The notes: generated by a model not told the origin, from the letters alone. A stretch of 64,000 nucleotides of DNA from Maritalea sp051251695 (GCF_051251695.1 NZ_JBPOEU010000019.1:1-64000); one strand, 5' to 3'; positions 45,818 to 54,394 are shown, counted from the stretch's first letter. A program made the numbers and translations.

Positions 45818-46339
45818 CTATGCCGCTTCTTCGCCCTTTGTAGAATATGCTGAGATAACCCGAGCAATTTGACCACCAGGTGCATTGAGGATTGCAGCGA
45901 TGTTTGTTGCAGGTTGTTTAACAAGACCTGCAAGTTTCGCACGCAATTCATCAAGACTTGGAAGTTCAGCCAATGCTGCAACGCTTTTTGCGTCCAGCTT
46001 GGTTTCACCCATCGCGCCACCAAGAACAATATACTTATCATTGCCCTTAGCGAACTTGGCAGAAATTTTCGCTGCCGTGATTGGATCTTCTGCGTAAGTC
46101 AATACTGTTGGACCGGTGAGATATTCACCGAAATCCGCAATATCAGCATTTTCAAGAGCGAGCTTGGCAAGGCGGTTTTTCGCAACTTTAACTTGGCCAC
46201 CGGCTTGTTTCATCTGCACGCGCAGATCTTCCATGTCGGCAACTGTCAAGCCTGAATATTGAGCTACAACGACAGAACCAGATGCGCTAAACGCATCTTG
46301 CAATGACGATACCAGCTCTCGCTTTTCCGCTTTATCCAC
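45818..46339 (-). CDS. rplJ: 50S ribosomal protein L10
   Basis: uL10, 173 residues, base of the L7/L12 stalk. The start is GTG at 46339 (MDKAEKRELVSSLQDAF) with GGAGAG upstream. The C-terminal helix that binds L12 dimers is present (GQIARVISAYSTKGEEAA). Preceded by a 378-base leader. Confidence 0.97.
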   Translation of the reverse strand: MDKAEKRELVSSLQDAFSASGSVVVAQYSGLTVADMEDLRVQMKQAGGQVKVAKNRLAKLALENADIADFGEYLTGPTVLTYAEDPITAAKISAKFAKGNDKYIVLGGAMGETKLDAKSVAALAELPSLDELRAKLAGLVKQPATNIAAILNAPGGQIARVISAYSTKGEEAA

Positions 46340-46717
46340 TGCTTCTCTCCACTAAAGGTTCAAGGTTCCCCTCAAACCGTTACAGTTTTGATGCTTTGCT
46401 CGTCCAATCAAATCAGATGACCAAAGCAACGGTGAAATGCCTGCCAACCTGAAATGACCAAACAAAGCTTGGGCAAAACTGGTTTGTTCGAACCGAAACA
46501 TTAAAACACCCATTCGGGCAAATTCTGTATCGGTTGTCACGCCGTCTATTGTTGGCTGGAATTTTAAGTCCCTTCACGGAACACCTACAGTCTCGGACAG
46601 GTCTTATTCAAACCCCAAACGTTGGGATCTGAAATCGGGTGACCGAAACCACCCGAATTCTTTTGTTTTAGCACCCAGGAAATTCCCCATAAGTGCCTAT
46701 TGCCATACGCTCAGCAG
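46340..46717 (-). promoter_or_regulatory. Non-coding leader between rplA and rplJ (probable L10 leader)
   Basis: This 378-base stretch has no supported gene. A 7-bp hairpin with an 8-base loop (46635-46641 with 46650-46656) lies near the rplA end. In many bacteria the L10-L12 complex binds the leader upstream of rplJ and represses translation; position and length fit, but I could not derive the full fold. I did not find a convincing promoter pair by eye. Confidence 0.45.
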
Positions 46718-47413
46718 TTAAGCTTGAACAGATGACACATCAACATGAACGCCAGGGCCCATTGTAGATGTCAAAGCAACACGCAGAAGGAAAGTGCCTT
46801 TTGCGCCAGCTGGTTTTGATTTTTGAACTGCATCAGCAAATGCTTTGATGTTCTCAACCAATTTAGCTTCGTCAAATGATGCTTTACCAACACCGGCGTG
46901 CAAAATACCTGCTTTTTCAGCACGGAATTCAACAGAACCGGCTTTTGCAGCTTCAACAGCCGTTTTCACATCTGGTGTCACTGTGCCCACTTTAGGGTTT
47001 GGCATAAGGTTACGAGGACCCAATACTTTACCCAAGCGACCAACAAGAGGCATCATGTCTGGTGTAGCGATACAACGATCGAAATCGATTTTGCCTTTAA
47101 GAACTTCATCAACAAGCTCTTCAGCACCAACAATGTCTGCACCAGCTGCTTTGGCTTCATCAGCCTTCGCATCACGAGCAAAAACAGCAACACGAACCGT
47201 ACGGCCTGTGCCGTTTGGCAGCGCAACCACACCACGAACCATTTGGTCAGCGTGACGAGGGTCAACGCCCAAGTTCATTGCAATTTCAATTGTCTCATCA
47301 AACTTAGATGTCGCATTGCTTTTCACAAGCGCAACAGCCTCGTCCAATGTGTAAAGTTTCTTGCGGTCAACAGCTTCACGAGCAGCGACGGTACGTTTAC
47401 CTAGTTTAGCCAT
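46718..47413 (-). CDS. rplA: 50S ribosomal protein L1
   Basis: uL1, 231 residues, at the L1 stalk that guides E-site tRNA. Signatures are KFDETIEIAMNLGVDPRHAD, MPLVGRLGKVLGPRNLMPNP and the VEFRAEKAGILHAGVGKASF segment. It is 6 bases after rplK. Confidence 0.98.
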   Translation of the reverse strand: MAKLGKRTVAAREAVDRKKLYTLDEAVALVKSNATSKFDETIEIAMNLGVDPRHADQMVRGVVALPNGTGRTVRVAVFARDAKADEAKAAGADIVGAEELVDEVLKGKIDFDRCIATPDMMPLVGRLGKVLGPRNLMPNPKVGTVTPDVKTAVEAAKAGSVEFRAEKAGILHAGVGKASFDEAKLVENIKAFADAVQKSKPAGAKGTFLLRVALTSTMGPGVHVDVSSVQA

Positions 47414-47419
47414 TCTCGT

Positions 47420-47848
47420 TTACTCCTGAACCTCAAGACCCATCGCGCGAGCTGAACCTGCGATTTGTGCCATCGCCGCTTCAATTGTGTCCGCGTTTAG
47501 ATCTTGGATTTTCTTTTCTGCGATTTCGCGCAACTGGTCTTGCGAAACAGAACCCGCAACTTCGTGACCTGGCTTTTGCGACCCTTTAGGCAAGCCCAAA
47601 GTCTTCAGCAAAAAGTAGCTCACTGGCGGTTGCTTCATTGAGTATGTGAAGCTTTTGTCCGCAAAAATGGTAATCGTCACCGGAATCGGTGAATTCTTTT
47701 CCATTTCCTGTGTTGCAGCGTTGAAACCCTTACAGAATTCCATAATATTCAAACCACGTTGACCCAATGCAGGACCAATCGGGGGTGACGGCGAAGCTGC
47801 GCCAGCCGGCACTTGGAGCTTAAGATAGCCCTCAATCTTTTTTGCCAT
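47420..47848 (-). CDS. rplK: 50S ribosomal protein L11
   Basis: uL11, 142 residues, in the GTPase-associated centre and needed for RelA-type stringent signalling. It starts MAKKIEGYLKLQVPAGAASP and has PPIGPALGQRGLNIMEFCKG, where lysines are trimethylated by PrmA in E. coli. Followed closely by rplA. Confidence 0.98.
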   Translation of the reverse strand: MAKKIEGYLKLQVPAGAASPSPPIGPALGQRGLNIMEFCKGFNAATQEMEKNSPIPVTITIFADKSFTYSMKQPPVSYFLLKTLGLPKGSQKPGHEVAGSVSQDQLREIAEKKIQDLNADTIEAAMAQIAGSARAMGLEVQE

Positions 47849-47961
47849 TTTGTTGCCTTTTCAAATGCGTCCGCACCATGCGGACATTCACAACAGCGTG
47901 GTGCAAGGTTTTATGTGCTGATTTGGCCAATCAGCACCCTCTCCCACACAGGGTTAAATGG

Positions 47962-48492
47962 TTAGGCTTTTTCAACCTGACCATATTCCAGTTCAACCGG
48001 GGTTGCCCGGCCAAAGATAGATACTTCAACTTTAAGGCGCGCGCGCTCTTCATCAACCTCTTCAACCACACCGTTAAAGCTAGCAAATGGACCGTCCGAC
48101 ACACGAACAGCTTCACCAACTTCAAAGCTGATTGACGGCTTAGGCCGCTCAACACCTTCTTGTACCTGATGCAAAATTGAATTCGCTTCGGCTTCGGAAA
48201 TTGGGATCGGCTTATGCTCTGAACCCAAAAAACCCGTAACCTTCGGCGTATTTTTGATCAAGTGAAACGTCTCATCGGTAAGTTCCATATTTACAAGAAC
48301 ATAACCGGGGAAAAACTTACGCTCTGCGTCAACCTTACGGCCACGACGCACTTCCACAACCTTCTCGGTTGGAACCAGCACATTATCAAACAAGTGATCA
48401 AGGCCAGTGGCCACAATCTTTTCTTGAATTGACTCGGCGACTTTGCGCTCGAAATTTGAATAGGCCTGGACGATATACCAGCGTTTTGCCAT
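47962..48492 (-). CDS. nusG: Transcription termination/antitermination factor NusG
   Basis: The 176-residue protein has the NGN domain that binds RNA polymerase (RWYIVQAYSNFERKVAESIQ, FFPGYVLVNMELTDETFHLI) and a C-terminal KOW domain (VGEAVRVSDGPFASFNGVVE) that contacts Rho or S10. It follows secE by 32 bases and precedes rplK by 113. Confidence 0.98.
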   Translation of the reverse strand: MAKRWYIVQAYSNFERKVAESIQEKIVATGLDHLFDNVLVPTEKVVEVRRGRKVDAERKFFPGYVLVNMELTDETFHLIKNTPKVTGFLGSEHKPIPISEAEANSILHQVQEGVERPKPSISFEVGEAVRVSDGPFASFNGVVEEVDEERARLKVEVSIFGRATPVELEYGQVEKA

Positions 48493-48524
48493 CAGTAAAA
48501 AACCTTACCGTTTATCATCAATAC

Positions 48525-48719
48525 TCAGCCAATGCTGAGTAGCAATCCTACAAACCAAGCTACAATTTGGTCCGCCGCTAAAAAGAACACACTGGCCAAA
48601 GCCACCATGATCAAAACCATAATCGTTGAAACCAAAGTTTCATTACGGGTTGGCCATACGACCTTTGCAACTTCCGATCGGACTTGCTGCAAAAATGTGA
48701 ACGGGTTTGTCCGCGCCAT
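48525..48719 (-). CDS. secE: Preprotein translocase subunit SecE
   Basis: The 64-residue protein is the short, single-span form found in most bacteria outside the enterics. The ATG at 48719 (MARTNPFTFLQQVRSEV) has AAGGGA upstream; in-frame codons to 48770 are not part of the family. KVVWPTRNETLVSTI is the conserved amphipathic helix that clamps SecY, followed by one membrane segment. Confidence 0.95.
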   Translation of the reverse strand: MARTNPFTFLQQVRSEVAKVVWPTRNETLVSTIMVLIMVALASVFFLAADQIVAWFVGLLLSIG

Positions 48720-48806
48720 AAAATTCCCTTGAGTTTCAACACGAAACTGCTTCCGTGTGTCCATAACCAAATAGCCGCGCGAGTCGCCCGCACGGCTGGA
48801 ACCGCT

Positions 48807-48835
48807 GTATTAGACCTTCATGTGCGAAAACGCAA
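48807..48835 (-). promoter_or_regulatory. Candidate promoter for secE-nusG
   Basis: The minus strand reads TTGCGT, 17 bases, TAATAC, about 90 bases before the secE start; TCTAAT with a 15-base spacer overlaps it. Since tuf2 and tRNA-Trp are separated from secE by other genes and a divergent reading frame here, secE needs a local promoter. Confidence 0.5.
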
Positions 48836-48935
48836 CCCCTTTGCCGCGTAGAAATGGGTCATCTTTCGATAAGCCTTGCGGGATGCTTCGCAGAGATGTA
48901 AGCCTAAATTCTCGCCAGTTCAAGAGCCATTCAAA

Positions 48936-49343
48936 ATGACCATCCAAACTTGGCTCGCTTTTTGCGCAATTGCGGCCCTAAATATCTTTAGCCCCGGCCC
49001 AGCCATCTTACTTGCCATCAGCAACGGTGCGACCAAAGGCATGTTTGCAGCTCTTTGCCAGGCCCTGGGCAATGCATTGGGAATGTTTTTTGTTTCAGTG
49101 GCTTCAATCATCGGCGTCAGTGCCGTACTCGCCGCGTCATCAACTGCATTTACGATCGTCAAAATACTGGGCGCCGCCTATTTGATCTATTTGGGGATAA
49201 AGCAAATTCGGTCGCGCAACACTAGCGCGCTGGGCGATCCATCCAAACAAAAGTCCGAACGCACCTACGGCGCTATCTTTTGGGAAGGCTTCTCCATTGC
49301 CATCACCAACCCAAAGGCAATTCAATACTTTCGATCACACTAG
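48936..49343 (+). pseudogene. LysE-family amino acid exporter, 3'-truncated
   Basis: The frame from the ATG at 48936 encodes 135 residues: MTIQTWLAFCAIAALNIFSP with the family PGPA motif near residue 20, then GNALGMFFVSVASIIGVSAV and GAAYLIYLGIKQIR. It reaches the conserved SIAITNPKA motif and then breaks off as IQYFRSH and a stop. LysE/RhtB proteins usually have about 205 residues with two to three more membrane helices after NPKA, which are missing. The stop codon is interlocked with the convergent YHYH gene (shared CTAG at 49340-49343), so a deletion joining the two genes is the likely cause. Probably non-functional. Confidence 0.85.
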
Positions 49344-50212
49344 TTCACCGGCGTGCCGACAAAGCAACCAATGGTGTATGGATATTCGTCGGTCAAATGA
49401 TAATGATAAATCTCCGTTTCGATGCCGTCCCAGACGACAGTTTCGACATGTCCGTGACAAGCATCTAAATCGTCATTACTCAGATGAACACCGCCCTCGC
49501 CTTCCATGCCATAAATTCCAAAACCATCCATCGCATATCCAACTAAACCTGAATGCCCGTCTGCAGTTTCTTCCTGCGCAACCATGCAAGACGATGCATT
49601 GTGATAGTGATAAACACCATCGCGTTCCGGGTGACCGTTGCACTCATCCTGAATTTCATGTGCTGGCGCATCATCTCCGCGCGCGTCCAATGCGTTAAAA
49701 ATCGCAGCACCAGAAAGCGAAATCCCGATCATGCCCATCGGCACACAGCTAGCAGATGAGGCAACTTGCGGGTCCGCAGGCAAATTTAGAGATAGATTTT
49801 GCGCCTCAATCGAATTGGGATTGCGATCATACTGATAAGCATCATCAGTCCGTTGCACAGGATAAATACCAGTGCCGTGTGTTGGCAACAAGTTGGACGT
49901 CACCATTCGCGTACCACCGCTCACTGAAACCTGCACACCGCCGTCGGACCATTTTACATCACCATCGACCGTGGGCTTAAGTTCTGGGTACCAGTAATCG
50001 CCAACGATCCAGTCTCCGGTGGCCTGCGCACCCGGCGCGTTCGGATTGAACTGCTGTTGACATGAATAAACATTATCCACCTTTGGCGACGAAGAAACCT
50101 GCCCATCCCCTAATGGCAATTTTTCCCCATGTGCATAAACATTGCTAAGGCCAGAAAGGCCGATTAGCCCACCCAGTCCAATCGCCAAAATGCTTGTTTT
50201 GAAGTTGGTCAT
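49340..50212 (-). CDS. YHYH-domain secreted protein
   Basis: The 290-residue protein has a Sec signal peptide (SILAIGLGGLIGLSGLSNVY, cleavage probably after VYAHG or nearby). The YHYH domain, named for its tetrapeptide, appears with both copies: DGVYHYHNASSC near residue 212 and EIYHYHLTDEYPYTIGCF near residue 271. Between them are GLVGYAMDGFGIYG and DACHGH. Six or so cysteines suggest disulfides in the periplasm. The domain is widespread in marine bacteria and its function is unknown; the histidines look suited to metal binding. SD GGAGAA precedes the ATG. The gene ends head-on against the truncated LysE gene. Confidence 0.9.
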   Translation of the reverse strand: MTNFKTSILAIGLGGLIGLSGLSNVYAHGEKLPLGDGQVSSSPKVDNVYSCQQQFNPNAPGAQATGDWIVGDYWYPELKPTVDGDVKWSDGGVQVSVSGGTRMVTSNLLPTHGTGIYPVQRTDDAYQYDRNPNSIEAQNLSLNLPADPQVASSASCVPMGMIGISLSGAAIFNALDARGDDAPAHEIQDECNGHPERDGVYHYHNASSCMVAQEETADGHSGLVGYAMDGFGIYGMEGEGGVHLSNDDLDACHGHVETVVWDGIETEIYHYHLTDEYPYTIGCFVGTPVN

Positions 50213-50421
50213 GTTCAGTTCTCCTTCGCGCCCCGCCCTTAAAGGATAGAATTGAAACTGAGGTTTTTCCAGTTAAGCTTTTATAATAACATAAATTTTT
50301 CGAAAGGTGATACGCCAAAACCCCAAACATCGCAGAAACCTGACAACTCCGTTCAGCTATAGTTCAGCCGCAGCCAACCAATTTACGCCCATCAACAACA
50401 CGAATTTCTTGAGGGCAAATC

Positions 50422-51075
50422 ATGAAACAAGCATCAAAAGCACTTTTACTCCTAACATTGGCAGCAGCGACGCTAGCACCAACCACATCATACGCAAAAG
50501 ACTGGATCCAAAGCGTCAAAGTCAGCAAGGGCGGCGTCGACGTTATTCCGATCGAGGTTAGAGCCAACGGCTCAGGCTACACGAGCATAAAAACCAACAA
50601 GCACCGCTTCCTTTTTGAACTATACGCCCGCGCCACGAACGGCGAACGCATTGTCGGCGCATCTTTGAGCACAAAAAAGGCGAACTTTTTCGAAGGTCTT
50701 GATTCAACAGAATGGAGAAAGAATTTCGTTGGGCGTGATGTAAGCAACGGCGCATATCGCACTTGGAAACGGAACTACGCACTTAAAGTGCCCGTTTCAA
50801 AACTAACTTGGGTTGGCGGCTCGCCAGTCGATAGATGCAATGCATTATTGGCCCAAAAACGCCAAAACGGATCATCAAAAGTTGCGGTCCTAAACCAAAA
50901 ACAATCCACAACTGCTCACGCAACATTCAACCTAGAAGCCGTCGCAGCGCGAAAAAACAAAGCCAAAAAGAATGACTGGGGTTATTGGAACACCGACACC
51001 GAAAGCGATTATCTACAATATCAGGTGCAAGTAACTTGCTTACCAAGCGCCATGGGCGGCAAAATAAGCAACTAA
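50422..51075 (+). CDS. Secreted protein of unknown function
   Basis: The 217-residue protein begins with a clear Sec signal peptide (KALLLLTLAAATLAPTTSYA, cleavage after SYA). The mature part is basic and probably all-beta (VSKGGVDVIPIEVRANGSGY). It holds only two cysteines (VDRCNALLA and QVTCLPSAM), which may pair. I recognise no family. GAGGG lies 7 bases before the ATG and an intrinsic terminator follows at 51091, so it is a single-gene unit. It is divergent from the YHYH gene across a 209-base AT-rich gap, so the two may be controlled together. Confidence 0.75.
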   Translation: MKQASKALLLLTLAAATLAPTTSYAKDWIQSVKVSKGGVDVIPIEVRANGSGYTSIKTNKHRFLFELYARATNGERIVGASLSTKKANFFEGLDSTEWRKNFVGRDVSNGAYRTWKRNYALKVPVSKLTWVGGSPVDRCNALLAQKRQNGSSKVAVLNQKQSTTAHATFNLEAVAARKNKAKKNDWGYWNTDTESDYLQYQVQVTCLPSAMGGKISN

Positions 51076-51090
51076 TACCCGTAAAAACAA

Positions 51091-51119
51091 ACGCCTCAGC
51101 AACCTGCTGGGGCGTCTTT
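51091..51119 (+). terminator. Intrinsic terminator after the secreted-protein gene
   Basis: An 11-bp stem with one G-U pair (51091-51101 with 51105-51115), loop ACC, followed by CTTT. It lies 15 bases after the stop codon. Confidence 0.75.
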
Positions 51120-51122
51120 GGA

Positions 51123-51163
51123 CATGGTCCAATGATACAAAAGTCATGGACCAATGATACAAA
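51123..51163. repeat. Two 19-bp direct repeats downstream of tRNA-Trp
   Basis: CATGGTCCAATGATACAAA (51123-51141) and CATGGACCAATGATACAAA (51145-51163) differ at one base and are spaced 22 bp start to start. The first TGGTCCA and the second TGGACCA also form an inverted pair. The purpose is unknown. Confidence 0.7.
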
Positions 51164-51211
51164 GCAGCACTTACACAAAAGTCCGGCCGCCAACAATTTC
51201 AATGATTTAAA

Positions 51212-51287
51212 TGGCAGGGGCGGAGAGACTCGAACTCACGACCCTCGGTTTTGGAGACCGATGCTCTACCAACTGAGCTACACCCCT
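51212..51287 (-). tRNA. tRNA-Trp(CCA)
   Basis: The 76-base gene reads AGGGGTGTAGCTCAGTTGG at the 5' end on the minus strand, has anticodon stem TCGGT/ACCGA with loop CTCCAAA (anticodon CCA), T arm GTGAGTTCGAGTC and an encoded CCA end. Between tuf and secE it is in the position expected for Alphaproteobacteria, although neither neighbour is adjacent. Confidence 0.96.
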
Positions 51288-51365
51288 GCATGTGCGACAA
51301 AAGCCGCTGGCAAGGGTCTAATGCCAACAGCGATTTGTTGCAAGTGCTTTGTACGTAGTTTTTTA

Positions 51366-51752
51366 CTAAATTGCTAAGACGATTGGTTTCAGCATGAACA
51401 AGAGACCAAGAAATCCTACTGACCAAACCAGTGAACGCCCCCATGGGACTGCTGCGAGATACGTTCCGACATATACAGCCCTTGCGATCACAAACATTTG
51501 CGCGCCAAGAATAGCATCGCTGGAAACATCCCCCAACACCAGATTCAATACGGCAAGCCCAAGGAAAATCGGGAAACTTTCCCGCATATTGTTGAAAGCA
51601 CGGCTGGCGCGCTGGCCAATTACGGGAAGTTCTGGCAGGTCGTCACGCGAACCAACATATTTAGCAATTCCGATCTGGGGAATTCTGATTAAACTGGACA
51701 ATAGCAACTGCAAAAAATACAGTGCAATACCGACAACAATCCAAATGAGCAT
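51366..51752 (-). CDS. MAPEG-family membrane protein
   Basis: The 128-residue protein has four membrane segments and the MAPEG pattern: a first helix, a loop with RASRAFNNMRESFPIFLGLA (the conserved R-A-x-x-N-x-x-E-x-F motif near residue 50), and AQMFVIARAVYVGTYLA in the third helix. Bacterial members are of uncertain role; the eukaryotic relatives act on glutathione and eicosanoids. A strong SD (AGGAGGAAAG) precedes the ATG. It lies upstream of tRNA-Trp on the same strand. Confidence 0.85.
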   Translation of the reverse strand: MLIWIVVGIALYFLQLLLSSLIRIPQIGIAKYVGSRDDLPELPVIGQRASRAFNNMRESFPIFLGLAVLNLVLGDVSSDAILGAQMFVIARAVYVGTYLAAVPWGRSLVWSVGFLGLLFMLKPIVLAI

Positions 51753-52025
51753 GTTTCTTTCCTCCTATTGTTTTTGACTCTAGGACGATGACAGACTCAA
51801 TTCAATTCACTCATAGGGAGTTGTCTCAACTCTTAACGCGTTTAAGGTCGGGCGCTATTGGGGAGGAAGAACGAGCGGTTTAGGTCAAATTCTCAGTACT
51901 GAACGGAGGTCTTGTGCCATCAGTCAACACGGTGACAGTACAAGCATAATTATCGCAGTTAAATTGACAAAAGAGCATGCTCTACTTCAACACTTCTGAC
52001 ACGTTTCAGGCTTGCATTTCTAACA

Positions 52026-52373
52026 TCATACCACTGGCGCGCAGAGGCCACCGGCATTTACAAAGAAAAGCGCCCCTTGCTGCCGCAAACTTTCACGAAC
52101 CGCCGCGCTATCCACATTGACAACGATAACATTGTGAAAACGACTGGGGCTGATATATTGAGCCCCAGATTTAATGATACGCGAAACGTATTTTTGTTCG
52201 GGCTGAAATGGCGCAAAAACGACGGCCATTTCGCCCTGGGCCGGTGCCTCAGAAAGCCCTATCGCGCCAAAGACCAGCATAAGTGCCATCAAAATCAGCG
52301 CCGGCACAAATGGTCCAACACCCTTTTGCTTCTCGTCAATCGATTTGGCCGGAATGTCGCTGATTTTTGACAA
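52026..52373 (-). CDS. Small single-span membrane protein of unknown function
   Basis: About 115 residues. The TTG at 52373 fits the GGA 8 bases upstream better than the TTG two codons earlier. A hydrophilic N-terminus (SKISDIPAKSIDEKQKG) is followed by one membrane span (residues about 24-40, FVPALILMALMLVFGAIGL) and a soluble part with VVFAPFQPEQKYVSRIIKSG and a C-terminal SLRQQGALFFVNAGGLCAPV. I do not recognise a family. It begins 18-25 bases after the chemoreceptor gene ends and should share its transcript. Confidence 0.6.
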   Translation of the reverse strand: MSKISDIPAKSIDEKQKGVGPFVPALILMALMLVFGAIGLSEAPAQGEMAVVFAPFQPEQKYVSRIIKSGAQYISPSRFHNVIVVNVDSAAVRESLRQQGALFFVNAGGLCAPVV

Positions 52374-52397
52374 GGTCAATTTCCAGATTTCTTGGCC

Positions 52398-54125
52398 CTA
52401 AGACGCTCGAGCCTGTTTGGCAAAGTTGCCTTGAGTGTGGAAAGTGTCATTCAAAGGTTCGTGTCTGACAAGGTTGAACACCTCAACAATTTTATCCAGC
52501 TCAGTGGCTTGGGACTCAGTTTGTTCAATTGCCGCATTTGTCTCTTCTACAAGGGCGGCATTATGTTGGGTCATCTCTTCCAACTGTTTCATCGAACTTG
52601 AAACGCCATCAATGGAAGACGCCTGATCGTGGCTTTGTTCCGCAATAGCTTCCATCAGCTCCGTCATCTCACGCACAGCTGTAACGATACCTGAAAGACT
52701 GTCTGAGGCTTGGGAAACAAGCTTGCTACCGCTACTCACTTCGTCTGAAGATTCCTTCACAAGCGTTTTCACATCAGAAGATGCTTCTGCAGCCGACTGG
52801 GCCAACCGCCGCACTTCCACCGCAACAACAGCAAAGCCCTTACCAGCTTCACCGGCCCGCGCTGCTTCCACGGACGCATTAAGCGCTAAAAGGTTTGTCT
52901 GGAAAGCGATGTCGTCGATAAGCGAAATAATATCGGAGATCTTATTTGAGGCGGCGGTAATTCGGCCCATCGCCTGATTAGCGTCCTCCATGACTTCGCT
53001 GCCCTGGTTCGCCGTACCGTGAGCAGCTCGCGCGGATGTGCGTGCATTTTCTGCCAACGAGGCATTCTCCGCAACGGTTTTTGCCATGTCTGTCATAGCA
53101 TTTGATGTTTGCTGCAAGGTAATCGATTGCCGGGAGGTGCGTTCATTCAAATCAGAGACACCGGATAAAATTTCACCTGTCGCCGCTCGCAATGTACCAG
53201 AGGTCATTTGCAACTGACCTATTACGTCCGTAAGTTTGTCAGCAACTCGATTTGTGTCGCGCTTTAAAGTATCAAAGGCGCCGCGGTAATTACCATTCAT
53301 CCGGTCGGTCAAATCTGCATTTGCAAGCGAAGAAAGCACACGGCCTGTTTCGCTCACCCCTTTTTCGACTTCATCAACCAACTCATTCACGTCAGTCGCG
53401 AGCTTATTGAGCGCATCAACTTCAAAGTTGTTTCGCACCCGACGGCTAAAGTCGCCGTTTGTCGCCGCGGCCACGACCTCACCAAACTCCATCTGCAACT
53501 CGTTCAGCATCAATGTGCGTTCTTCACGGGCGACCTCAGACTTTCTTACATCCTCGACGCTCATTTCACGCACTTGTTCAGCTTGTTGGGCAACTTCTTC
53601 AGATTTTTGCTCGGTAAGCCTAAACAGTTCCGTCGTATTTCGTGTCAGCCAAACAAGAGCAACAGCCTCAACAACCAAGACAACCGCATGTAAAACGATA
53701 CGTCCCAATGATCCACCGCCGTAAAATACAAGCGTATCAAAAGTTAGACCAAGACCCAAATGGTGGACTGCAACGACAACAGCACCGACCAAAATCGCGC
53801 GAAAATCATACAAAAGCGCACATAAGGCCAGCGAAGCGAAAAATGCCATATGCATATCAATTTGGTAGGGCTGACCGCGCGTAGCGATCAGGATCGCCAT
53901 CACCTCAGCCATCATAACCGTCACCGCAAGATAACGAAAAGTTGGTGAGTTTTTCTTCCAAAGAAAGGTGATTGCGAGAAATACAACACCTGTTGTACCC
54001 AACGCCGTACCAAGCCCGGGCGAGCCTTGTACAATATACTCAACCACGGCAACGGCAATCGCAAACACGAGAGCTACTAATGAAATTGCCTGAGTCCCTC
54101 GGGCACGCAACTGGTCAAACGTCAA
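52398..54125 (-). CDS. Methyl-accepting chemotaxis protein with multi-span N-terminal domain
   Basis: The TTG at 54125 is preferred because AGGGG lies 8 bases upstream; GTG at 54134 is close behind, and the open frame runs on to 54344 but into the tuf2 terminator. The protein of about 575 residues has five or six membrane helices in the first 190 residues with almost no periplasmic loop, then two HAMP-like segments, and an MCP signalling domain with DDIAFQTNLLALNASVEAAR. The membrane part includes IVGAVVVAVHHLGLGLTFDT, with a paired histidine that might hold a cofactor. No CheR pentapeptide is seen. A promoter-like pair precedes it. Confidence 0.92.
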   Translation of the reverse strand: MTFDQLRARGTQAISLVALVFAIAVAVVEYIVQGSPGLGTALGTTGVVFLAITFLWKKNSPTFRYLAVTVMMAEVMAILIATRGQPYQIDMHMAFFASLALCALLYDFRAILVGAVVVAVHHLGLGLTFDTLVFYGGGSLGRIVLHAVVLVVEAVALVWLTRNTTELFRLTEQKSEEVAQQAEQVREMSVEDVRKSEVAREERTLMLNELQMEFGEVVAAATNGDFSRRVRNNFEVDALNKLATDVNELVDEVEKGVSETGRVLSSLANADLTDRMNGNYRGAFDTLKRDTNRVADKLTDVIGQLQMTSGTLRAATGEILSGVSDLNERTSRQSITLQQTSNAMTDMAKTVAENASLAENARTSARAAHGTANQGSEVMEDANQAMGRITAASNKISDIISLIDDIAFQTNLLALNASVEAARAGEAGKGFAVVAVEVRRLAQSAAEASSDVKTLVKESSDEVSSGSKLVSQASDSLSGIVTAVREMTELMEAIAEQSHDQASSIDGVSSSMKQLEEMTQHNAALVEETNAAIEQTESQATELDKIVEVFNLVRHEPLNDTFHTQGNFAKQARAS

Positions 54126-54216
54126 TGAAATCACCCCTAATTGAAACTTAAATTTGCTTTCAGTATTAGAAATATCATGAGCAACAAGAATGAATATCTG
54201 GTTACTTAGGAAGTTT

Positions 54217-54245
54217 GTTAAACCCCCTTCGAATTTTGTTGACAA
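54217..54245 (-). promoter_or_regulatory. Candidate promoter for the chemoreceptor gene
   Basis: The minus strand reads TTGTCA, 17 bases, TTTAAC, 92 bases before the TTG start and downstream of the tuf2 terminator. A sigma-70-like pair chosen by eye. Confidence 0.5.
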
Positions 54246-54341
54246 TCGTCCCGCCGCTAAAGCATGAGGGCTGAAGTTTAGGCTACCGATATTATGGAAG
54301 ATTTGACCGTAAGTTTGGCGATCTAGGTTTAAAACAGGCAA

Positions 54342-54368
54342 CAAAAAAGGCGACCCGAAGGCCGCCTT
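54342..54368 (-). terminator. Terminator after tuf copy 2
   Basis: A 9-bp stem (54368-54360 with 54355-54347) closes a TTCG tetraloop and is followed by a T-run on the minus strand. It lies 27 bases after the tuf2 stop. One mismatch-like A-C position may open the stem slightly. Confidence 0.85.
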
Positions 54369-54394
54369 AAGTCTCTTGTAGTCTTTTAAAAAGA

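Noticed and set aside
54126..54344. N-terminal extension of the chemoreceptor gene
   Set aside because: The extra frame begins inside the tuf2 terminator and lies upstream of the candidate promoter and the SD.
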